This document shows, piece by piece, positions 8,575 to 16,098 of a stretch of 64,000 nt of DNA. Within the stretch, counting starts at the first letter, position 1. Each line of letters opens with the position of its first letter. The notes under the pieces are model-generated. The model was not told where the DNA came from. It saw only the letters and a program-made list of their open reading frames with translations, and made no database searches. The DNA is from Pontibacter russatus (GTDB taxonomy: Bacteria > Bacteroidota > Bacteroidia > Cytophagales > Hymenobacteraceae). The stretch spans positions 1-64,000 of the forward strand of contig NZ_CP047984.1 of assembly GCF_009931655.1 (NCBI RefSeq), read 5' to 3'. The position numbers and the translations under genes are program-made.

Positions 8575-8972
8575 GTTTCCACCAGCACCGTTTTGAGCCC
8601 TGTTATCTCGCCGGCTGCTGTAGTACCCAGTATGAACACTGAAATGCGGGTTTCGCCGATGCGGTAAACCTTCACGTCCGGCAACAGCTCATGCAGCTTT
8701 GCCTGCAGCTGCCGGAAGCGCTCCGCCCGTGCCAGTTCATCCGGCGTTTCTTCGGCCGGACGAACCTGGCTGCGGAAGAATTCATCCAGTTCAACCACCA
8801 GCAACGGGTACTGCGCGGGCATGCCCGCCAGTTTGCGGACGGTCTCCTCATTCAGCTCGGTGCTGTCGTGCTCCTCATCATAAAAAAACTCAAATGGCTC
8901 GTCGGTCTCGCTCCGCATCAGGAGTCCGTTCACGGCCTGCTTCAGTTCGGTTTCTATCTGCTCTAAATTCAT
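8571..8972 (-). CDS. Nuclease A inhibitor-like protein (NuiA family)
   Basis: A 133-aa protein whose pattern LKQAVNGLLMRSETDEPFEFF at residues 11-31 and the C-terminal VKVYRIGETRISVFILGTTAAGEITGLKTVLVET match the NuiA family as I know it: a helix, a SE(S/T)xxPFE turn, and a beta-sheet ending in the LVET tail. NuiA of Anabaena binds and inhibits a sugar-non-specific DNA/RNA nuclease. No NucA-type nuclease is visible in this window, so the target is unknown; in many Bacteroidota the domain occurs alone. Cytosolic, no signal peptide. Divergent from the SDR gene at 9102. Confidence 0.75.
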   Translation of the reverse strand: MNLEQIETELKQAVNGLLMRSETDEPFEFFYDEEHDSTELNEETVRKLAGMPAQYPLLVVELDEFFRSQVRPAEETPDELARAERFRQLQAKLHELLPDVKVYRIGETRISVFILGTTAAGEITGLKTVLVET

Positions 8973-9101
8973 CTGCTCTTATCTTTAGGTTCAAATGAAT
9001 ACGCAAGTCTGGAAATTTAATCCTTCCGGGTTTTCGGTTTTATACGAAAAGATTCGCTGCGTATACGTTATAAATTGAAAAGCACCTTAAAGCTACACGA
9101 C

Positions 9102-9977
9102 ATGATAAAAGCAGAACCAATGCTGAAAGAAGGCGCCCTGAAGGGCAAAACTATCATCGTGACGGGCGGTGGCACGGGGCTTGGCCGCTCTATGGTCAAA
9201 TATTTTCTGGAGCTCGGCGCGAATGCCGTTATCTGCAGCCGCAAGTTGGAGGTGCTGGCTGCAGCGGCGAAGGAGCTGGAGCAGGAGACCGGCGGCAAGG
9301 TGCTGCCCGTGGCCTGCGACGTGCGCAAATACCTGGAGGTAGAGGCCATGCTGCAGGCGGCGCTGGCGCAGTTCGGCCGGGTGGATGTGCTGGTGAACAA
9401 CGCGGCCGGTAATTTTGTGAGCCCGACGGAGCGCCTTAGCCCCAAAGCCTTCGATGTGGTGACGGACATTGTGCTGAAGGGCAGCTACAACACGACCCTC
9501 GCCCTGGGCAAGCACTGGATCGAGCAGCAGCAGGAGGCGGCCATCCTGAACATCGTGACGACCTACGCCTGGACGGGCTCCGGGTACGTGGTGCCGTCGG
9601 CCTGCGCCAAGGCGGGCGTGCTGGCGCTGACACGCTCGCTGGCCTCCGAATGGGCCAAATACGGCATCCGCTCCAACGCCATTGCGCCCGGTCCTTTCCC
9701 GACGGAAGGGGCCTGGAAGCGCCTGTTCCCGAAGCAACTGGCCGACAAGCTGGACCCGGTGAAGCGCATCCCGGTCGGGAGGTTTGGGGAGCACCAGGAA
9801 CTGGCGAACCTGGCGGCCTACCTGGTGTCGGATTTTGCGGCCTTCGTGAACGGCGAGGTGGTGACGATTGACGGCGGGGAGTGGCTTTACGGCGCCGGTG
9901 AGTTCAACGCCTTCGACCAGATACCGCAGGAGATGTGGGACGCCATGGAAAAGCAGATGCGCGGCAAGGGGCAGTAG
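9102..9977 (+). CDS. SDR oxidoreductase, 2,4-dienoyl-CoA reductase-like
   Basis: A classical short-chain dehydrogenase of 291 aa. The cofactor motif TGGGTGLG is at about residues 22-29, NNAAG at about 97-101, and IDGGEW near residue 253 closes the core. The catalytic Tyr position is replaced: the region around residues 158-166 reads SGYVVPSACAKAGV, so the usual YxxxK appears as S-A-C-A-K, as in peroxisomal-type 2,4-dienoyl-CoA reductases, which lack the Tyr. The fold and that substitution suggest reduction of polyunsaturated enoyl-CoA in beta-oxidation. Starts at 9075 or 9120 are also possible; 9102 was chosen as giving the usual leader before the first strand. Confidence 0.85.
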   Translation: MIKAEPMLKEGALKGKTIIVTGGGTGLGRSMVKYFLELGANAVICSRKLEVLAAAAKELEQETGGKVLPVACDVRKYLEVEAMLQAALAQFGRVDVLVNNAAGNFVSPTERLSPKAFDVVTDIVLKGSYNTTLALGKHWIEQQQEAAILNIVTTYAWTGSGYVVPSACAKAGVLALTRSLASEWAKYGIRSNAIAPGPFPTEGAWKRLFPKQLADKLDPVKRIPVGRFGEHQELANLAAYLVSDFAAFVNGEVVTIDGGEWLYGAGEFNAFDQIPQEMWDAMEKQMRGKGQ

Positions 9978-10187
9978 CCCTGCCGCCGCTGCCATGTATG
10001 CGCTGCTTTCAAAAGGAGACAAAATGAAGCTCGCGCTATATCAGTTATATAATCAGTTATATAACTGGAAGCGAAGCATAAGTGAATCGAAAGATTTGGT
10101 GTCTTGCTACCTCATACAAGCACCTTGTTTCTGACATTTATATAGGCTGGCTTCGCACATTTTGCGGTGCAGAATTGTTCAGGAGGC

Positions 10188-10952
10188 ATGAGATATTTTG
10201 TAGAAGAAGGCTCGATGGTGCGGGAGATATGGGGAAAGAGCGACACCATCCTCTTTATCTTTGCCGGCGCCTCCGCCGAGTTTGCCCTGAACAAGGCCGT
10301 AGACTGGCTATACTTTACCGGCAGGCTGCCTGCCGACCCGCTGGGCAGGCTGTTTACCACAGTGGCCTATGCCCGCCTGATTGTTTTTTCTGATTTTGAG
10401 GGAGCGCACCGCGCGATTGACAAGATGGCCGCGATCCATGCCAGCGTGGAGGCAAAGCGGGGCATGTCTATACCTGACTGGGCCTACCGCGACGTGCTCT
10501 TCATGCTGATTGACTATTCCATCCGCTCCTACGAACTGCTGGAGCGAAAGCTGACGGAGGCAGAAAAAGCGGAAGTGTTTGAGGTGTTTAACCGGGTTGG
10601 CAGCCGGATGGGTTTGAAAGGCTTGCCGACAACCTATAAAGAGTGGCGCCCGATGCGCGAAGAGCACCTGCGGCAGAACCTACAGCATGGCCCCTTTACC
10701 TCAGATTTATACAGGCAGTACCGAAAGCACCTGGGCCTGCTGCGCTATGGCCTGCTGTTGCAGGGGCAGGTGCTGGTAGTGCCAGGAATTGTGAACAGGA
10801 TGCTGCGGCTCGGGCGGTTTTCGCTGCTCTCGCCGGTGCTGGCTATATATAAGGTATGCAGGCAGCTGCGTATGGAGTGGCTCCTGAAAGCGGCTATTCT
10901 TCCACCGGCCTATAGGTCAGAGATAAAGGCGCTGGATTCGGTGCCGTCCTGA
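10188..10952 (+). CDS. MpaB/DUF2236-family oxygenase-like protein
   Basis: A 254-aa protein starting MRYFVEEGSMVREIWGKSD. The segments FIFAGASAEFALNKAVDW, TTVAYARLIVFSD and DYSIRSYELLERKL follow the DUF2236 pattern shared with fungal MpaB and rubber oxygenase Lcp, which are haem- or metal-dependent oxygenases. Substrate here is unknown. An AGGAGG sits at 10181-10186 only one base before the ATG, too close for a normal ribosome binding site; MVREIW at 10215 is an alternative start with conventional spacing uncertain. Monocistronic by context. Confidence 0.75.
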   Translation: MRYFVEEGSMVREIWGKSDTILFIFAGASAEFALNKAVDWLYFTGRLPADPLGRLFTTVAYARLIVFSDFEGAHRAIDKMAAIHASVEAKRGMSIPDWAYRDVLFMLIDYSIRSYELLERKLTEAEKAEVFEVFNRVGSRMGLKGLPTTYKEWRPMREEHLRQNLQHGPFTSDLYRQYRKHLGLLRYGLLLQGQVLVVPGIVNRMLRLGRFSLLSPVLAIYKVCRQLRMEWLLKAAILPPAYRSEIKALDSVPS

Positions 10953-11048
10953 ATCCAGCCTGTCCTGTTAAGGCAACCGGGATAAATATTATATAGAACC
11001 AATGCGCGCTGAAACAGTAAAAGTGGCTGGTTTACGTTAACATCAGGA

Positions 11049-11405
11049 ATGGATATCTTCTTAGGCACGCTGACGCCCGCGTTTCTTCTGCATATGTTTT
11101 TTCACGTGGCGGTGCCGGTAGGGGTGGCGGCGCTGTTCTTCCGCAAAGACTTCCGGCATTCCGCGCTGCGGATGCTGGCAGGCATTCTCATCGATATCGA
11201 CCACCTCGCGGCCAGCCCCATCCTGGACCCCAGCCGGTGCAGCGTGGGCTACCACCTCCTGCATAGTTTCTGGCTGATTCCCGTTTATGTTACGCTTGCC
11301 CTCTACCCTAAAACACGGCTTATCGGACTTGGGCTGGTCATTCATATAGTGCTGGACACGGCTGAGTGCGTGCGGCATGCGCAACCCTTGCTGATGCTGG
11401 GTTAG
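11049..11405 (+). CDS. DUF6122-family membrane protein
   Basis: A 118-aa protein with four hydrophobic segments and the conserved polar core LIDIDHLAASPILDPSRCSVGYHLLHSFWLIPVY, broken by a later HIVLDTAEC. The D-x-D-H, DP(S/N)RCS and HxLHS motifs are the signature of a small family widespread in Bacteroidota. The clustered His and Asp residues suggest a metal site in the membrane, perhaps hydrolase-like, but no activity is established. Stands alone between unrelated genes. Confidence 0.7.
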   Translation: MDIFLGTLTPAFLLHMFFHVAVPVGVAALFFRKDFRHSALRMLAGILIDIDHLAASPILDPSRCSVGYHLLHSFWLIPVYVTLALYPKTRLIGLGLVIHIVLDTAECVRHAQPLLMLG

Positions 11406-11634
11406 GCTGACCCAATGGTGTAAGGCGGCGCGGGTACGTGCATAGCTCCTCCCGGGTATGGTGCTTCCCAGAAGAGTCGGAGGGCGTGGCCGTGCAACCT
11501 GTGCGGGCATATAGGCTGTATTCCTATACAGGGCGGTAGACGTTCCGGTGGGGCTGTTTGATTTTCAGGCTTGGGCACAAAAAATATCCTATATGCTTTT
11601 ACCCACGTACGTTGAATTAAATTGTAGATAGATT

Positions 11635-11835
11635 ATGAAAGAAACGGCACCAACTAAATCGATACTGGACATCCTGAAGGATCCGGATGAAGCGAGCAAA
11701 TTGTTAAACAACCCAGGCAAGTACGGTCTTGATTTTTACAACGGGCTCTCAAACCAGAACAAGCAGTATATTGCGTTTGCGGCTGCAGCAGGGCTCGTGA
11801 TATATGGCTTGTACCTGAACAGGCAAAAGGTGTAA
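11635..11835 (+). CDS. Small predicted membrane protein, 66 aa
   Basis: MKETAPTKSILDILKDPDEA starts a short protein with one C-terminal membrane helix at about residues 45-61 (IAFAAAAGLVIYGLYL) followed by the positive tail NRQKV. Composition and clean start favour a real gene of unknown function; similar tail-anchored small proteins are common in Hymenobacteraceae. It is followed by an inverted repeat at 11915-11959. Confidence 0.55.
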   Translation: MKETAPTKSILDILKDPDEASKLLNNPGKYGLDFYNGLSNQNKQYIAFAAAAGLVIYGLYLNRQKV

Positions 11836-11914
11836 GCAATCTGATGCCATTTTCCCGTGCAGCAGCCAGGCAAGTCGCTTTAGGCGGGCTGCTTGTGCCT
11901 GACCTGCAGGCATA

Positions 11915-11959
11915 ACAACAAGCTCCATTGTCCCGGGTAGGGGAGATGGAGCTTGTTGT
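11915..11959. terminator. Inverted repeat downstream of small membrane protein
   Basis: CAACAAGCTCCAT (11916-11928) pairs perfectly with ATGGAGCTTGTTG (11946-11958), extended by one further pair, with a 17-nt loop. No U-tract follows, so it is a terminator only by position. Confidence 0.45.
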
Positions 11960-12372
11960 GCATATAGGTAAAGCCAAAATCCACGTCCCGCTTGAGGCCC
12001 AACGGCAACACCGCTCCGGCAAGTAGCCTCGCTTTATATACCGGGACTTCTCAGGAAGGGAGGCGGGTGCAATGGAATTTTCTTATATTTGAGCAGACCA
12101 GTGCCTGACGCCAGCCCGGATCAACTGCACCGGTATATAGCATTGTAGCACATATAGATTTGTGCAGAGAAAATCAGAGCGAAGGCATTGCCAGCTTGTA
12201 GTAATATTTATGTTCTTTAATACGTTCTGCAAGAATCAGGGGAATGTTTGGGCGGCAGTCGGTGAGCGCGAAACCACGCATGGCAGCAGTAACACCAAAA
12301 CGCATCTATAACCTAATATAACCCTAAGCCTGTTTTCAAAGTAATTGCGGAACAGCTAAACCCCGAAAATGC
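11960..12372. other. Non-coding region upstream of the motor/cytoskeleton operon
   Basis: No convincing gene in either strand. A TAGATTTG at 12155-12162 fits the Bacteroidota -7 consensus and could serve the operon beginning at 12373, but the -33 element is not obvious. Several ATATAT stretches are present. Confidence 0.4.
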
Positions 12373-13722
12373 ATGCCTGTAACCAAGTTTGCCAGTAGCA
12401 TCTACATGCTGCTGCTTTGCATGACCCTCCTCTTAACGGGCTGTTTCAAAAAGCAGTCCGGCGACGAAGAAACAGCCCCCGGAGCTGCCACGCCCTCACA
12501 AAAAGACAAACCCGCAGCCAGTGCATCTCCGGCAGAAACAACCGCCCCCGAAAAGGTGGACGTGAACGTGTACCTCGAAATATCCAACGGCATGAAAGGC
12601 TTTATGCCGCAGGCCACGGCGGGGAAAGAAGCCACTACGTTCCAGGACAAGGTGCTGAATCTGCTTTCGGAGGTGCAGGACGGCCGCTACGTATCGGACA
12701 AAGGCTTTTACCTGGCCAAGGAAGACCAGCAGAGCCGCCCAGTGCTCGACAGCGTATCGTACAATACGATGAAAAGTTATGTCGTGAGCGGCATTAAGGA
12801 CGATGTGCGCGGCACGCCCCTTCCGGCTTTGCTGCAGACGGCCCTGCAGAACTCCATCGACCAAGGAGCCGTCTGCGTGATTATATCGGACTTTATCCAC
12901 GGGCCCAGCGATCAGGGGCAGTTCATTTCGCTAGACGCAGATATGCGGAGCAGCCTGCGGGAAGCCGAGCACCAGGGGCTGGCCATCGCCATCCTGGCCA
13001 ACACCTCCGAGTTCTTCGGCACCTACCACCCGGCGGTGAAGAAACCGGAAGTCAGGAGAACGCTGAACGGCGAGGAGATACCGTTTTATATATGGGTTAT
13101 CGGCCCGCAGCAGGAAGTACAGGTGGTGACGAACAGGGTGCTGCGCAACCTGCCGCCGCAGCAGGCCTATTTCGGCTTCGAATATGAGAGCATTCCCTAT
13201 TCCGCCTTGCTCAAAGAAAAGGAATTCAGCCCAAGCGGCATCGTTTATTGCAGCAGCAGCAACGCCGACCCCTGCACCTCAGTAAACCTGCAGCCGGAGG
13301 AGGATCAGCCCGTAGAATTTACTGTAGGGTTGGATCTGAGCAATTTGCCGATGGCGATGCAGCAGGTGGATTATCTGAAGCGCAACCTGAAAATCGGCAG
13401 CAAGGGCAGCCGGGCGAGTCTGGTGTCGGTGACGGCGGCGGACGAAAGCATCAAAGCAACCCCCGACCTGGCCAGGTACACCCATTTTGTGCGGGTGCAG
13501 GTGCCGCAGCTTACGGCCAATGCCGGAACCATATCCGTGCAACTGCCGCACGTATACCCCACCTGGATAGACAACTGGGCAACCGACAATGACAACAACC
13601 CGGTGGCGAACCCGAAAAAAACGTACCAGTTAGACAAAATAGTAGACGGCGTTCAGGCCCTGTACCGCGACCAGAGCGACTTCGTTTTTGAGGCAACCAT
13701 CCAATTCAACAAAGCAGATTAG
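12373..13722 (+). CDS. Lipoprotein with degenerate von Willebrand factor A-like domain
   Basis: A 449-aa lipoprotein: hydrophobic signal with lipobox LLTGC, acylated Cys24, then an Ala/Pro/Lys-rich linker (25-60). Residues 64-78 (NVYLEISNGMKGFMP) look like the first strand and MIDAS loop of a vWA domain in which D-x-S-x-S has become E-I-S-N-G, and VCVIISDF (167-174) resembles the second conserved strand. The rest (about 250-449) is an all-beta-looking region. It is the first gene of a same-strand cluster: the next starts 5 nt after its stop. Likely an envelope-anchored adaptor; the metal site may be non-functional. Confidence 0.65.
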   Translation: MPVTKFASSIYMLLLCMTLLLTGCFKKQSGDEETAPGAATPSQKDKPAASASPAETTAPEKVDVNVYLEISNGMKGFMPQATAGKEATTFQDKVLNLLSEVQDGRYVSDKGFYLAKEDQQSRPVLDSVSYNTMKSYVVSGIKDDVRGTPLPALLQTALQNSIDQGAVCVIISDFIHGPSDQGQFISLDADMRSSLREAEHQGLAIAILANTSEFFGTYHPAVKKPEVRRTLNGEEIPFYIWVIGPQQEVQVVTNRVLRNLPPQQAYFGFEYESIPYSALLKEKEFSPSGIVYCSSSNADPCTSVNLQPEEDQPVEFTVGLDLSNLPMAMQQVDYLKRNLKIGSKGSRASLVSVTAADESIKATPDLARYTHFVRVQVPQLTANAGTISVQLPHVYPTWIDNWATDNDNNPVANPKKTYQLDKIVDGVQALYRDQSDFVFEATIQFNKAD

Positions 13723-13727
13723 CACGT

Positions 13728-14141
13728 ATGATACAACAGTTTTTCTCAGGACTCTACGAACTGGTTTTAGGCCGGCCCATCCCTGCAAATTTCACCAACG
13801 ATTACCGCGAAGTCGTGTTCCCCAACACCGGGCTGATGCTCTTCATCATCACGTTGGCGATGGTGCTGGTGTATTATTATGTGCTCAACCGCATGATGAG
13901 CACCGGGTTGTACAAGCCGCGCCACTGGGTGATGTTCCTGGTACTGAACGCAATCATCGCCTTCATCATCCCCATCGCGCAGGTGACCGGCAACGACATC
14001 GAAACGCACTCCTATACCTATATGTTTGCTTTCGTGAACGTGATATACAGCCTCATCCTGTTCTTCATTTTCTCTATACTATTCAAAAGGGGCTCTGTGC
14101 AGGCATGGACCACCCCTATGAAATGGCCCAATAAAAAATAA
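13728..14141 (+). CDS. Three-helix membrane protein of the motor/cytoskeleton operon
   Basis: A 137-aa protein with hydrophobic helices at about residues 36-53, 66-86 and 98-119 and short polar ends. I recognise no family. It begins 5 nt after the lipoprotein gene and ends 2 nt before the tubulin-like gene, so it is almost certainly translated with them, and may provide their membrane anchor. The acidic/polar residues inside the helices are few, so it does not look like an ion channel itself. Confidence 0.65.
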   Translation: MIQQFFSGLYELVLGRPIPANFTNDYREVVFPNTGLMLFIITLAMVLVYYYVLNRMMSTGLYKPRHWVMFLVLNAIIAFIIPIAQVTGNDIETHSYTYMFAFVNVIYSLILFFIFSILFKRGSVQAWTTPMKWPNKK

Positions 14142-14143
14142 CT

Positions 14144-15595
14144 ATGGCAAAGCTTTTTGTATTCGGAATCGGAGGCACCGGCTCCCGCGTGATCCGCTCG
14201 CTGGTCATGCTGATGGCGGCAGGTGCCAGGATTCAGAACTGTGATAAAATTGTGCCCATCATCATTGACCCGGACACGCAAAACGGCGACATGAACCGCA
14301 CGGTGGAACTGCTCAAAACCTACAAGAACATCCACAATGCCCTGGGCCGCCGCGACGAAGGTTTCTTCCACACCGACATCAGCACCCTGTCCAGCATCGC
14401 CAATGACGGCAACGCCAAAATCCGCGACAGTTTTGTGTATGACTTCGGCGGCATCAACAAGCCTTTCAAAGACCACGTGGGTTACAACCAGCTCAACATC
14501 GAGAGCCAGGCGCTGATTGACCTGCTGTTTACGCCGGAGAACCTGAACAACAGCCTCGACGTGGGCTTCCGCGGCAGCCCGAACGTGGGCAGCGTGGTGC
14601 TGAACGAGATCATCGACTCGCCGGAGATGCGCTTTTTTGCCTCTAACTTCCAGGCCGGTGACCGTATCTTCTTTGTCAGTTCGATTTTCGGTGGAACGGG
14701 CGCCGCCGGTTTCCCGCTGCTGCTCAAGAACTTCAAGGATTCCCGCACGGGCCTGCCTAACGCCGCCAGCCTGAACAACGCGCTGACTGGCGCGATGGTG
14801 GTGTTGCCGTATTTCTCGCTGGAGCAGCCGGCAGCCGGCGTAGAGGCGGATTTTATCGACTCCAACACCTTCACCACCAAAGCCAAAGACGCGCTCTCAT
14901 ATTACCAGAACCACCTGACCGGGGTGAATGCGGTGTACTATATGGGCGACACACCGGACAAGCCGATGGAGAACAACCCCGGCCGCGCCAGCCAGAAAAA
15001 CGACGCGCATCTGGTGGAGTTGCTGAGCGCGCTGGCGATTGTGGACTTCATGGACTACTCCGACAATGAGCTCTCTGGCAACGAAATATACCATGAGTAT
15101 GGCCTGCGCGAGGACGTGAGCAATGTACAGTTCTCGCACCTGGACAACGAAACGAGAGACCGCATAGCCAAGCAGTTCATCCGTTTCCATTATTTTGAGC
15201 GCTATTATACCACACACCTGCCGGGAGATTCGCAGGCGGCGTATGCCAAAGGCGTGGACCTGACGAGCGCCATCCGCAACGAGCCCGTGTTCAAGGAACT
15301 TAACAAGTTTCTGACAAACCCGGAGTACGGCTACCAGGCGTGGCTGCGCGAACTGGGCCGCAACGAGCGGACCTTCGATGCGCTCAACCTGAACGAGACG
15401 GACTTCAACCGCATGGTCTCCGATAAATACATTGAAACCGGCTTCCTGAACAAAGGCATCCACCAGGGCGCCTTCGTAAAAGAACTCAACAGAGCTTCGG
15501 AGTCCATATCAGACCGGGACGCTTTCAGGGCAACCATCAAAGCCTTTGAAACCGCTACCGGCACGCTGGTAGAGGAGAAGCTGAAGTATAGTTAA
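14144..15595 (+). CDS. Tubulin/FtsZ-superfamily-like GTPase
   Basis: A 483-aa cytosolic protein. Residues 5-16 (FVFGIGGTGSRV) match the N-terminal G-rich loop of FtsZ-like proteins, and residues 178-190 (VSSIFGGTGAAGF) match the tubulin signature loop GGTGxG that contacts the nucleotide phosphates; their separation of about 170 residues is longer than in FtsZ (about 85), owing to an inserted region. These two features, with alternating strands and helices between, point to the divergent bacterial tubulin-like families (as in Tubulin_2/FtsZ-like groups) linked to membrane-associated machines. Filament formation is not proven. Operon neighbours: membrane protein 2 nt upstream, and an actin-like ATPase gene after a 500-nt inserted element. 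Confidence 0.7.
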   Translation: MAKLFVFGIGGTGSRVIRSLVMLMAAGARIQNCDKIVPIIIDPDTQNGDMNRTVELLKTYKNIHNALGRRDEGFFHTDISTLSSIANDGNAKIRDSFVYDFGGINKPFKDHVGYNQLNIESQALIDLLFTPENLNNSLDVGFRGSPNVGSVVLNEIIDSPEMRFFASNFQAGDRIFFVSSIFGGTGAAGFPLLLKNFKDSRTGLPNAASLNNALTGAMVVLPYFSLEQPAAGVEADFIDSNTFTTKAKDALSYYQNHLTGVNAVYYMGDTPDKPMENNPGRASQKNDAHLVELLSALAIVDFMDYSDNELSGNEIYHEYGLREDVSNVQFSHLDNETRDRIAKQFIRFHYFERYYTTHLPGDSQAAYAKGVDLTSAIRNEPVFKELNKFLTNPEYGYQAWLRELGRNERTFDALNLNETDFNRMVSDKYIETGFLNKGIHQGAFVKELNRASESISDRDAFRATIKAFETATGTLVEEKLKYS

Positions 15596-15643
15596 TGCCA
15601 TGCTTTGTATCACACACTTAGTGTCATACGCTTATAACTTCCT

Positions 15644-16019
15644 TTTGTCATCCTGAAAGGATCTTGTGGGCATGAAGCAAAAGCTGCAGCTATGAGAAGC
15701 CACAACTACTTCGTCTACATCACCATCAATCCAATAAAACGGTGCTGTATGTAGGGGTGACAAACGATTTGCAAAGCAGGATAGAGCAGCACAAGGCAAA
15801 CCGTGGAAACCGGGAAATATTTGCTGGCCGATACTACTGCTATAAGTTGCTTTTCTTTGAACGCTATACCTATGTGCAACATGCTATTGAGCGGGAGAAA
15901 GAGCTGAAGCTTATGAAAAGAGATGACAAACTGCAATTAATAAAAGCAGAGAATCCTAATCTGATGTTTTTGGCAGGCGTCACTGGTTCTTGCCCACAAG
16001 ATCCTTTCAGGATGACAAA
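15644..16019 (+). mobile_element. GIY-YIG nuclease unit flanked by 29-bp inverted repeats
   Basis: The arms 15644-15672 and 15991-16019 are perfect reverse complements (core TGTCATCCTGAAAGGATC and TTGTGGGCA). They enclose a GIY-YIG endonuclease reading frame whose C-terminus is encoded by the right arm. The unit fills the only large gap between the tubulin-like and actin-like genes of an otherwise tight operon, which points to insertion. No transposase is present, so mobility would depend on the nuclease, on a trans-acting enzyme, or on recombination between copies. Confidence 0.65.
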
Positions 16020-16038
16020 TTGGGAGCAGGTGTTTTGA
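15692..16038 (+). pseudogene. GIY-YIG endonuclease-like gene with a frameshift
   Basis: From ATG at 15692 the frame reads MRSHNYFVYITINP, then stops at TAG about 60 nt later. Shifting frame by one near 15733-15740 continues as NKTVLYVGVTNDLQSRIEQH, so the pair YFVYIT and LYVGVTNDL reconstitutes the GIY-YIG start of a small UvrC/URI-type nuclease with the usual K-x-x-x-NRG, YYCYKLLFFERY and AIEREKELK segments. One missing A in CCAATAAAACG explains the break. The long frame alone begins at 15742. Either a decayed gene or a sequencing error; the open 98 codons after the shift suggest recent change. Confidence 0.7.
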
Positions 16039-16068
16039 AAGAAAGTCACAGCAAAACTACTACTTTAG
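16033..16068 (+). promoter_or_regulatory. Possible internal promoter before the actin-like gene
   Basis: TTTTG at 16033-16037 followed, after 23 nt, by TACTTTAG (16061-16068) resembles the Bacteroidota -33/-7 pair with one mismatch and slightly long spacing. If real it would restart transcription downstream of the inserted GIY-YIG unit. Confidence 0.3.
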
Positions 16069-16098
16069 CAAACATTACCTTAACAAAATATAACGAAC

